In this document: positions 11,181-18,116 of the stretch, piece after piece
Numbering within the stretch: the stretch's first letter is position 1
Layout of the letters: each line of letters opens with the position of its first letter
From: a virus
Reading direction: 5' to 3' (one strand)
Virus record (IMG/VR): IMGVR_UViG_3300020731_000094
Coordinates: 1 to 20,758 of that record
Length of the DNA: 20,758 bases
Notes under the pieces: generated by a model
Told to the model about the DNA's origin: nothing
Seen by the model: only the letters and a program-made list of their open reading frames with translations
Database searches by the model: none
Translations under genes and position numbers: made by a program

Positions 11181-13013
11181 TCAATATGTAGTCGTTCCTA
11201 AAGTTTTTAACCTAACTTTTATATCGGTATTTGGTATTCTAATTTGAAATATTTGATTTGACTTCATAAAAATAGTCATATCTTGTTGTTGAATTTCCAT
11301 TGTTATAGAGTCAACAAAATCTTGTGCAACTTGAGATGTAGAATAATTACCACCAATTAAATTATAAACTCTAACATCAACCACATTAACCACACCATTA
11401 ACACTACCTAATTGTCTAATTAAATCACCAACAAATAATGGGTCACCCATTTTTCTTTTTGTAATATCGAAATAAGTTATTGTATCATTAATACATGTTC
11501 TAACAATATCAGTTTGATTTGAGTTTTTGTCTATTATTAAGTCAATTTGTAAACCTAAATCAATTACTTCACCACTAACAATATCCAAATAATCATTTAT
11601 CATTCTATATTCAGAAAGGTATGTTAAAATATTATTTTTTAATGTGTTTGAAACGACATCAGTTAAATTACCTAATTCATCATATGATAATAATTTAATT
11701 TGAATCTTATTATCAACTTCCATTACATTTACCTTAGCAGGAGCACCAAATGTTGATGGCATTGTTTCTATTAGTGTTTTATAATCATTTAATGTTACTG
11801 CCCTGTCTTGTGCAGCAAAATTATATGCAACCATATTTCTCATTTCTTCAACTGTTGGTTGGTCAGCACCCCCTACTGCTGGTGTTACATTTGTTACATT
11901 TAATGATTGTGTGACTTGATCATTAACACTTGAATTTGGTCCTTGTACCGCAAAGTCAATATCGTCCACACTAGTTATAACATCAACACCTAAATTAGAA
12001 TCTTTACCACCACCAATTCTATATTGAACAAATAATGTCGTTCCTACTTTTGGTGTTGCACCTAATGATAAATTATTAAGATATGAACCCAAGGAAACTC
12101 TCATATTTCCTGTCATATAATCATCTAAATTAGATAATGGGTCAACAGAACCAGAACCAAATGTTAAAGAAAAATAACCCTGTGGGGTATATTCTGTAAC
12201 AAATTTATTTGTAACAGGTAAATAAACACCAGATTTAAAATTTTGTGTATCTGATGCAGATGTTGGATCAGGTACAAATACTTTATCTTGTATCATTGTT
12301 TTAACTTCATACCATTTGTTTTGTGAAGAATAAAATTCTGATGATGTTGGGTCAGCATTAAATGATGTACCTTCCTTATGTATAACAGAAGTAACACCTA
12401 ATACATTTTGTTCAGGTAAATATAGTTTTAAAAATGGTTTTTGATCTAAATTTGTAATTACTCTTCTATAAATTTTTGTAATACCATTAACAACCGGTTC
12501 TCTTTTAGTAATAGTATATGATATTAATTTATTATTGTTATCAAAATTTGGTATCTTTAAACGATTTGATTCACCCCTATCATTAAATGGATTTGAAAAA
12601 TCAATATCATTAATTGTTTCGAATATTTGTCCACCACCAGAAACTTGTGCACCTGTTTTTAATACACCCAAATATCTACCGTCTTCTTTATCTCCTCTAA
12701 CAGGAACATTAATTGAAAAATCACATAAGGCAACTGAAGGTCTTAAACCTGGTATTCTTATTCCATATGTTTTTGCAATGTGAAATAATGATTGTGTTTG
12801 TTGTGCAAAATCCAACATTGTTTCTTGCCAAACCCTATCAATATGAAAATGTAAATTATCCGCAACTGCGGCATTTAAATCCAATAATACTGAATATATT
12901 GAAGCATCATTAGTATTACCCACTAAATTTGGGTAATAATCTGTTGTTAAGTTAACTAATTCTTGTCTTAATCCCGCAAAATCACGAACTGCGTATGATA
13001 TTTTTTTACTCAT
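11181..13013 (-). CDS. Baseplate wedge protein, gp6 / baseplate J-like
   Basis: The protein has 610 residues, close to T4 gp6 (660). It starts MSKKISYAVRDFAGLRQELV and continues with a helical N-terminal region (DASIYSVLLDLNAAVADNLH, then IDRVWQETMLDFAQQTQSLF), a pattern typical of gp6/baseplate J wedge proteins. The middle has beta strands and the region near residues 385-430 (EEMRNMVAYNFAAQDRAVTL, DYKTLIETMPSTFGAP) matches the J-like core that rings the central hub. In T4, gp6 dimerises to form the continuous inner ring of the baseplate and joins gp25, gp53 and gp7. Here it follows the gp25-like gene by three bases, the usual gp25-gp6 order. Assignment rests on pattern and context; confidence in a baseplate wedge role is high, in exact gp6 orthology somewhat lower. 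Confidence 0.82.
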   Translation of the reverse strand: MSKKISYAVRDFAGLRQELVNLTTDYYPNLVGNTNDASIYSVLLDLNAAVADNLHFHIDRVWQETMLDFAQQTQSLFHIAKTYGIRIPGLRPSVALCDFSINVPVRGDKEDGRYLGVLKTGAQVSGGGQIFETINDIDFSNPFNDRGESNRLKIPNFDNNNKLISYTITKREPVVNGITKIYRRVITNLDQKPFLKLYLPEQNVLGVTSVIHKEGTSFNADPTSSEFYSSQNKWYEVKTMIQDKVFVPDPTSASDTQNFKSGVYLPVTNKFVTEYTPQGYFSLTFGSGSVDPLSNLDDYMTGNMRVSLGSYLNNLSLGATPKVGTTLFVQYRIGGGKDSNLGVDVITSVDDIDFAVQGPNSSVNDQVTQSLNVTNVTPAVGGADQPTVEEMRNMVAYNFAAQDRAVTLNDYKTLIETMPSTFGAPAKVNVMEVDNKIQIKLLSYDELGNLTDVVSNTLKNNILTYLSEYRMINDYLDIVSGEVIDLGLQIDLIIDKNSNQTDIVRTCINDTITYFDITKRKMGDPLFVGDLIRQLGSVNGVVNVVDVRVYNLIGGNYSTSQVAQDFVDSITMEIQQQDMTIFMKSNQIFQIRIPNTDIKVRLKTLGTTTY

Positions 13014-13016
13014 GGT

Positions 13017-13469
13017 TTATATATTGATAATTATAAAATCGGAAGATGAAAATGCTCCATTATTTACAGTATAATCTATTTTTACTACTGCGGTATATGG
13101 TTCTGTGGACGCATCTGATACTCTAAATAATCTTTCATCTTCAAGTATATTTGATGTTACTTGATTATTTGGATCATCTTCTGCAGATGTTACTGTTATT
13201 GAATTAATATCTAAATTTGGGATATAATTTTTTACCGCTTCCCTAATTTCTGTTTCAATTAAATCCCAAGTAGTTTGGTCATTTGGTTCAAATATAAATT
13301 CATATAATCTAGTACCAAAATCGGGTAAATAATATCTACTACCTTTTCTTGTTAATATTAAATGAATTAAATCAGCACGAACTTCTCTTTCAGGACTTTC
13401 TGTCATTTGTACAAAATGTCCTTTAAAACTATCTCTAAATGGAAAATCTACACCATATGTTACTGCCAT
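13017..13469 (-). CDS. Baseplate wedge protein, gp25-like (GPW/gp25 family)
   Basis: About 150 residues, against 132 in T4 gp25. The family signature is clear: LILTRKGSRYYLPDFGTRLYEFIFEP corresponds to the T4 pattern TRKGSR-x-PEFG-x-L-x-LFE, followed by an amphipathic helix (LIETEIREAVKNYIPNL) and a terminal beta strand pair. This protein clamps the wedge and sheath start in contractile tails. I start it at the ATG at 13469 (MAVTYGVDFPF). A longer frame from 13511 would add a hydrophobic 14-residue stretch (MSFITILIFTIFMN) that the family lacks and that coincides with an AT-rich leader; an ATG at 13475 is also possible. The gene lies directly behind the TnpB-like gene and immediately ahead of the gp6-like gene. 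Confidence 0.9.
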   Translation of the reverse strand: MAVTYGVDFPFRDSFKGHFVQMTESPEREVRADLIHLILTRKGSRYYLPDFGTRLYEFIFEPNDQTTWDLIETEIREAVKNYIPNLDINSITVTSAEDDPNNQVTSNILEDERLFRVSDASTEPYTAVVKIDYTVNNGAFSSSDFIIINI

Positions 13470-13522
13470 ATTCATAAATATAGTAAATATCAAAATGGTA
13501 ATAAATGACATCCTATCATTGT

Positions 13523-14767
13523 CTAAAAAACAATAAAATTACCAATTGAGGAATGGTTATTACAAACATTAAAGTTCATAATTACATTAGTATAATCTAA
13601 TGGCTCTGTCATAGAAGCAAGGTGATTGTCATAATATCTTTTCAAAATATTAATAGCCGAATTTAAATCTCTATCTATTTCGACTTTATCACTTAATTTA
13701 ACAATTCTATCTTTTAATTCTACCTTATTCTTAAATATTTTTCCTGTTAAAGAATTAAGTTGTGTTGTATTTCTTTCATTTATCTTAATTAAATCACATT
13801 GTTTATTTTGTAATTTATATTTAAGAAATTCTAAGAACATATTAATATTAGATTCATTAAATGATTTTCTAATACTTTTTTTATTCTTATTAATACCTTC
13901 TATTGACATTAAAGATTTAATTGTTAATTCACCTACTACAATTGTTTTGTAGTTCATATTCACTAATTGTTTACTCTGAATATGTAGAGTTTCTTTTATT
14001 TGAGTATTTTTTTTAGAATATAATTTTTTCTTAACCTTATTTAGTTTATTGTAATTTTTACTTCCTTTTTCTTTTTTACTTAATTTAGATTTAATTTCAT
14101 TAATTTGTTTACCAAAATACTGATTAATCTTTTTAGCTTTATTCTTTAAGATAAATACATTACCTTTATTATCCACACCAGTTCCTAAATTTTTTAATCC
14201 CAAATCAAACGCCAATACCTTAGTATTAATTATAACATTATCATTATATGATATTGTGTCGTTAATCACAATATCACATAACCATTTATTATTATTATTA
14301 TTAAATTTAACACAAATTTGTTTAATATTTAATTCTGATACATTAGTTAGGTTAGATTTATAGTTAAATAATATTTTATTTATTTGTATTTTATTATCTT
14401 TAAATACCCAACCTGATTGGTTAAAAACTAAGGTATGATATCTTCCTAATTCTTTTTGTTTAGGCGGTTTTGCTGTATTATCTTTTTTAATTAGGGTAAA
14501 GAATGATTGATATGATTGGGAGACTTCGGTTGCAATTGTTTGTATTGCCTTTGCGTTAAGTAATTTCCATTCTGGTTTTGTTACATTTTTTAATTTTGGA
14601 AGAAGATTAATTAATTCGAATTTTGAATATATTTTTTTATTTATTTCGTAATATTTTTGTTGAATATCAATAAGAGTATTCCATACATCCATTCTAATAT
14701 TCGACAACTGGTTAAGTTGTAATATTTGTTCTTGAGTTGGAAATAATCTAATTGAGTATGTTTTCAT
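13523..14767 (-). CDS. tnpB: TnpB/OrfB-like RuvC nuclease without zinc-ribbon cysteines
   Basis: The 414-residue protein has the OrfB layout: an N-terminal HTH-like region (MKTYSIRLFPTQEQILQLNQ), a beta domain, then a split RuvC nuclease. RuvC-I is LAFDLGLKNLGTG (Asp188), RuvC-II is IVVGEL (Glu280), and RuvC-III is EIDRDLNSAINIL (Asp365/Asp367). TnpB proteins are RNA-guided DNA endonucleases of IS200/IS605-type elements. The zinc ribbon normally placed before RuvC-III (CxxCG...CxxCG) is present by alignment (residues 333-363) but every Cys is replaced: TTQLNSLTG and IVKLSDKVE. No TnpA gene, subterminal palindromes or element ends are seen, and only about 50 bases separate the stop from gp25, leaving little room for the usual right end and guide RNA. 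It may be a stand-alone, homing-type TnpB. Catalytic acids appear intact, so activity is plausible. Confidence 0.85.
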   Translation of the reverse strand: MKTYSIRLFPTQEQILQLNQLSNIRMDVWNTLIDIQQKYYEINKKIYSKFELINLLPKLKNVTKPEWKLLNAKAIQTIATEVSQSYQSFFTLIKKDNTAKPPKQKELGRYHTLVFNQSGWVFKDNKIQINKILFNYKSNLTNVSELNIKQICVKFNNNNNKWLCDIVINDTISYNDNVIINTKVLAFDLGLKNLGTGVDNKGNVFILKNKAKKINQYFGKQINEIKSKLSKKEKGSKNYNKLNKVKKKLYSKKNTQIKETLHIQSKQLVNMNYKTIVVGELTIKSLMSIEGINKNKKSIRKSFNESNINMFLEFLKYKLQNKQCDLIKINERNTTQLNSLTGKIFKNKVELKDRIVKLSDKVEIDRDLNSAINILKRYYDNHLASMTEPLDYTNVIMNFNVCNNHSSIGNFIVF

Positions 14768-14870
14768 ATTTTATATAAATAACTTATTACTTATTTACAT
14801 AAATATAAATTAAATTGTGAAAAAATTGGTTCTGTGGGAAATTTGACTATATTTTCTGAATCTAATAAAT
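14768..14870 (-). promoter_or_regulatory. AT-rich leader of the TnpB-like gene
   Basis: About 100 bases between the nrdA terminator and the tnpB-like ATG. On the minus strand it contains TATATTTATG about 40 bases and TATTTATA six bases ahead of the start codon. The terminator upstream implies that tnpB needs its own promoter, which should lie here. No transposon end or palindrome is visible. Confidence 0.3.
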
Positions 14871-14905
14871 AAAAAATCCCAATACTTTTAATATTGGGAT
14901 TTTTT
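14871..14905 (-). terminator. Rho-independent terminator after nrdA, possibly bidirectional
   Basis: A 14-bp perfect inverted repeat, AAAAAATCCCAATA on the left and its complement on the right, encloses a 7-base loop (14885-14891). It starts right at the stop codon of the third NrdA piece. Read on the minus strand the hairpin is followed by a U-rich stretch. The A and T runs at both sides would also serve the opposite direction. It separates the nrdA cluster from tnpB and the tail genes. Confidence 0.88.
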
Positions 14906-14906
14906 T

Positions 14907-15614
14907 TTATGAACTACAACCTATACATTCAAATATAGAATCTGTTGGTTTTGTTGTTTCAACATAATCTACTTTAGGTTTATCGGTCTTAGTTTGTTGA
15001 ATTTTTGTTGTATCTAACGCCAAGTGTTTTGCTCCCGTTGATATCGCCTTTGTTCTAACATAATAACATAATGTTTTAAGACCCCTCTCCCATGAATAAA
15101 AATGTGAAGATGAAATTTTTGATAATGTTGGGTTTGACATATATATGTTCATTGACTGAGACTGATCAATAAATGGTCCTCTATCTGCTGACATATTAAT
15201 CAATTCTTTCTGTGAAATTTCCCAAATTGTTTTATATTTTAAAATCAAATGTTCAATTCTTTGAATTTTTTTAGTATAATTCTTTTCTTCTTTATCCAAA
15301 TAATTATTAAAATTAATATTTTGAATAGAACCATCATTCATAATAATCTCATTCTTTAATTCTTCAGACCAAATACCAAGTTTTTCAAAATCATTAATCA
15401 AATATTTGTTAACAATCAATATCTCACCACCAACTACTCTTCTGTTAAATAATGCAGAGTGTGCAGGTTCTGTCATCTCAAATGAACCTGTGATTTTAGC
15501 AGAACTATTGTGACTAACACAACCATTTTCAGTTATGTAATGGTGATCATTTTCAACTTCAATATCCCATACGGGTTCTTTTAGAATTGATTTAGTAATT
15601 TTTTTTATTTTCAT
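14907..15614 (-). CDS. nrdA: NrdA piece 3: intein C-half fused to the C-terminal part of class Ia RNR large subunit
   Basis: The protein has 235 residues. Residues 1-36 are the C-terminal half of a split intein, ending GCVSHN before Ser37. Residues 37-235 are NrdA: SSAKITGSFEMTEP, NRRVVGGEILIVN, KTIWEISQKELINMSADRGPFIDQ and SFYSWERGLKT-type sequence closely follow eukaryotic RRM1. Tyr184-Tyr185 (LCYYVRT) match the radical-transfer tyrosines Y730-Y731 of E. coli NrdA. The C-terminus FECIGCSS carries the flexible-tail Cys pair (C230, C233) that re-reduces the active site. A native start at 15614 inside the end of the upstream endonuclease gene (23-base overlap), rather than a continuous frame, shows that it is made as a separate polypeptide. 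It should be joined to piece 2 by protein trans-splicing. A terminator follows the stop. Confidence 0.93.
   Translation of the reverse strand: MKIKKITKSILKEPVWDIEVENDHHYITENGCVSHNSSAKITGSFEMTEPAHSALFNRRVVGGEILIVNKYLINDFEKLGIWSEELKNEIIMNDGSIQNINFNNYLDKEEKNYTKKIQRIEHLILKYKTIWEISQKELINMSADRGPFIDQSQSMNIYMSNPTLSKISSSHFYSWERGLKTLCYYVRTKAISTGAKHLALDTTKIQQTKTDKPKVDYVETTKPTDSIFECIGCSS
15507..15614 (-). other. Split intein 2, C-terminal half (36 aa)
   Basis: Residues 1-36 of NrdA piece 3. The start is basic (MKIKKITKSILKEP), block F reads VWDIEVENDHHYITENGCV, and block G is SHN followed by Ser as the +1 nucleophile. His-Asn at the end is the canonical cyclising pair. It pairs with the acidic N-half at 17139-17483. 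Length and position after a native ATG match natural split inteins. Confidence 0.92.
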
Positions 15615-17076
15615 AATTTATACCTTTTTTATTTAAAAAATTTTTTAATTTTTCTTCATTAAAATAAAACCCATCTTCTTCCCATAATATTAAAACTTCA
15701 AAACCATTATTTATTGCAATATTAATTTTTTCTTTATCTTTATTTATTACTTTAATTGGGTCAACAATTTTATTTTTGAATTTTTTTATTGATTCGTTAA
15801 TCTCATGTTTCTCCCAATTAGGATGCCAATAACTACCATTATATTCTATAATTATTTTTTTGTTTTTTAAGGTAAAATCATAGAAATAAATGTTTTTTTT
15901 ATCTTTAATAAAATATTCTTTATTATTTTCCACACCTAAATAAACATCGTCATAATTATTTTCAATTAAAAAATCATATAATGGTTTAAAATGTCTTAAA
16001 CTACTTTTACTTGCCTTTAAGATTTTAACAAATAATTTTTCTTTAGTCTCTTGATATTTTTTAAAACCTTTTTCGTAATCGTTTTCTTTTTTAATAAAAT
16101 AACCTAAAGATTTATTATCCGATAATTTACATTTTTCTTTATACAATAATTCACCATTTTCGTCATACTTTTTTTTAAAAAAATCCAAACTATTAGAATC
16201 TTTTTTTTGATTTTTAATTTTATACTCTTTTAAACTTTTTTCTAAATCGTCATATTTTTTTAAAAAATAATTTAAACTTGAATTGTCTTTTTTAAGATTA
16301 TTTTCGATATATTTTTCAATGTATATATTGTCACCATATTTTTTTTTGAAAAAATTTAAATTAATTGTTGTTTTTTTATTTTTTTCATCAAATATTTGTT
16401 TTGATTTTTCAACATCTCCATTTGATTTTTTCAACGCCCAAGAAAGGGATGATGAATCTTTTTTAATGTAATTTTCCCATTTTTCTAACCATTCACTTCC
16501 ATATCTTATTTTAAAATTTTCTATAGTGTTTTTACTTTTATTAACATAATCGTCATATTTCTGAATACCTTCTTTTTCGCCGTATTTTTTTATAAAATTA
16601 ATTTTAGTAGTTGATTTTTTAGTTTTATAAGAAAATATTTTTTCCAAAGCTTCTTCTTCAGTAAATCCTAGATTAATATAATAATTTTTATCATAGTATT
16701 TTGAAAATTGTTTTTGATTATTTTTAAATTTTTCATTGCCAATTTCATCTCCATACATTAAACATAAAAATGTTTTACTGTTAGAATCATTTAAATTCAT
16801 CATTTTATAATTTAAAAATTTAACCATTCTATCAATATCGATATTTGTTTTATTATTTTCAATGTATTTTATAACACTTCTAATTTGTTTTTTGTTTTTA
16901 ATAAAAATATCAATTATTTCAAATGGTTTAATTTTTTCATCGCTAATTTCTAATATTTTAAATAAAAAACTTTCATCTCCATTAATTTTTATAACGTTTT
17001 CATCTAAATTTAACATAAAAAAAATAATACTGTTTTTAGTTTTAATTTTGGTATTGTTGAAAAATAACATATTCAT
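15592..17076 (-). CDS. Vsr-like (EDxHD-type) homing endonuclease with N-terminal repeat array
   Basis: The 494-residue protein sits between the two halves of split intein 2. The C-terminal domain (about 355-480) has FYDFTLKNKKIIIEYNG followed by SYWHPN, then a helix and GFEVLILWEED. Asp400, Glu411 and His418 in this spacing resemble the Vsr-like homing endonucleases found within split-intein genes (the I-Bth0305I group). Residues 157-346 hold seven related units of about 25 residues with the core SLxxFxKKYG-x-xxEKxxxY, probably a DNA-recognition array. The protein is very Lys/Asn-rich. It presumably cuts nrdA alleles lacking the insert. The stop overlaps the start of NrdA piece 3 by 23 bases. 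The ATG at 17076 is supported by an upstream AT element; Met21 is a possible alternative. Confidence 0.8.
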   Translation of the reverse strand: MNMLFFNNTKIKTKNSIIFFMLNLDENVIKINGDESFLFKILEISDEKIKPFEIIDIFIKNKKQIRSVIKYIENNKTNIDIDRMVKFLNYKMMNLNDSNSKTFLCLMYGDEIGNEKFKNNQKQFSKYYDKNYYINLGFTEEEALEKIFSYKTKKSTTKINFIKKYGEKEGIQKYDDYVNKSKNTIENFKIRYGSEWLEKWENYIKKDSSSLSWALKKSNGDVEKSKQIFDEKNKKTTINLNFFKKKYGDNIYIEKYIENNLKKDNSSLNYFLKKYDDLEKSLKEYKIKNQKKDSNSLDFFKKKYDENGELLYKEKCKLSDNKSLGYFIKKENDYEKGFKKYQETKEKLFVKILKASKSSLRHFKPLYDFLIENNYDDVYLGVENNKEYFIKDKKNIYFYDFTLKNKKIIIEYNGSYWHPNWEKHEINESIKKFKNKIVDPIKVINKDKEKINIAINNGFEVLILWEEDGFYFNEEKLKNFLNKKGINYENKKNY

Positions 17077-17089
17077 ATTAATTGTTTTT

Positions 17090-17097
17090 TATAAATA
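17090..17097 (-). promoter_or_regulatory. AT-rich element ahead of the Vsr-like endonuclease gene
   Basis: The octamer TATTTATA on the minus strand lies 13 bases before the ATG, in the 59-base gap after NrdA piece 2. It may be a promoter or leader element giving the endonuclease, and through it piece 3, independent expression. Pure A/T composition makes the call weak. Confidence 0.25.
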
Positions 17098-17135
17098 TGT
17101 TATTTTATTTTTTTTTAACACGTAAATGACAGATA

Positions 17136-18116
17136 TTATTCGTTTATATTAATTATGTCATCATTTTCATTTAAATCTTTAACTTTAACCCATATGTTTT
17201 CATTATTTCTATTAATTAAAAATTTATGTTCCGGACTACATTTAAAAATAGTACCGTCTTCCATTTCTATATTAATAATTTCAGAGTAACCGTTGTAATA
17301 AATTTTATCCGATATTGAATATCCATTTAAGGTTTTTATTAAAATTGGAGTTTTAAAATTATACCAAACACCACCATTTTCATTTTTTTCAATGTTATCA
17401 ACATCTATATCATTTAATTCACAAATCTCTTTAAAACTTAAAACACCCTTTTCAGTTATTACCTTTGTATCAGATGTTTGACAAGCAACTGGCATTTGTG
17501 CCGTAACTAAACTATTACAAACACCATATGTTTTAACATCTTCTTTCAATGTATCCCAATCCCATAAACCTGATAGTTCAACATTATCCCACATATCAAA
17601 TTGGAATATACCTTTTGACATTGGTGAACCATCAAATCCTTCATAATTCAAATATCTACCAGTTTTACAAAGATCATTACTTTCAGTAATTGCCGCAAAA
17701 TATATTGTTTCAAATATTTGTTTATTTAATTTTTTTGCCTCCTCTGATGTGAAAATATAATCTAACAAATAAAATACATCTGCTAATCCTTGAGTACCAA
17801 TTGCAATTGCTCTTTGTTCTAATCCACCCTTTCTACCTTTTTGAGTAGAATAACTATTGATATCAATTACTTTATTAAGTGCATTAACTACTTTCCTTAC
17901 TTCTTTATACAATAGTTGGAAATCAAATTTACCATCAACAATAAAGTTCTTTAAGACAATGGAAGATAATGTACAGATTGCAGTTGTTTCAGAATCAGTA
18001 TATTGATAAATCTCACAATTATGTACCAATATATCATTACCATAAAAACATTCCGTTTCTGGTACTTGTATATCATATACGTCTTCTTTTTTAATTAATT
18101 TATTTATTTTTATCAT
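17136..18116 (-). CDS. nrdA: NrdA piece 2: intein C-half, central RNR segment, intein N-half
   Basis: The protein has 326 residues in three parts. Residues 1-33 are the C-half of split intein 1, ending LVHN before Cys34. Residues 34-211 are the central NrdA segment: CEIYQYTDSETTAICTLSS (Glu35 matches E. coli E441, and Cys48 matches C462, one of the substrate-reducing cysteines), RAIAIGTQGLADVFYLLDY, LNKQIFETIYFAA, GSPMSKGIFQFDMWD and NSLVTAQMPVA. Residues 212-326 are the N-half of split intein 2, starting with Cys (CQTSDTKVITEKG). The piece is therefore trimmed at both ends by trans-splicing. It has its own ATG, overlapping the end of the upstream GIY-YIG gene by 17 bases, and ends before a 59-base gap. 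Alone it cannot be active because the catalytic Cys and the tyrosyl relay are on the other pieces. Confidence 0.94.
   Translation of the reverse strand: MIKINKLIKKEDVYDIQVPETECFYGNDILVHNCEIYQYTDSETTAICTLSSIVLKNFIVDGKFDFQLLYKEVRKVVNALNKVIDINSYSTQKGRKGGLEQRAIAIGTQGLADVFYLLDYIFTSEEAKKLNKQIFETIYFAAITESNDLCKTGRYLNYEGFDGSPMSKGIFQFDMWDNVELSGLWDWDTLKEDVKTYGVCNSLVTAQMPVACQTSDTKVITEKGVLSFKEICELNDIDVDNIEKNENGGVWYNFKTPILIKTLNGYSISDKIYYNGYSEIINIEMEDGTIFKCSPEHKFLINRNNENIWVKVKDLNENDDIININE
17139..17483 (-). other. Split intein 2, N-terminal half (115 aa)
   Basis: This half starts at Cys1 (codon 17483-17481) directly after TAQMPVA. Block A is CQTSDTKVITEKG. Block B is EDGTIFKCSPEHKFL, with S-P-E-H in place of the usual T-x-x-H. 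The C-terminal tail is acidic (VKDLNENDDIININE), complementary to the basic start of the C-half at 15614. The stop codon ends the half, so no endonuclease domain is fused. Confidence 0.92.
18018..18116 (-). other. Split intein 1, C-terminal half (33 aa)
   Basis: Residues 1-33 of NrdA piece 2. The start is basic (MIKINKLIKKED), block F reads VYDIQVPETECFYGNDI, and block G is LVHN followed by Cys at +1. All canonical residues for cyclisation and splicing are present. It pairs with the N-half at 19318-19623. Confidence 0.93.

Noticed and set aside
13470-13511. Hydrophobic MSFITILIFTIF leader of the gp25-like protein as a signal peptide
   Set aside because: Gp25-family proteins are cytoplasmic virion parts without leaders, and the stretch is better explained as untranslated AT-rich leader upstream of the ATG at 13469 or 13475.
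13523-14906. Complete IS200/IS605-type transposon
   Set aside because: No TnpA gene, no subterminal hairpins and no room for a right end before gp25; only the TnpB-like gene is supported.
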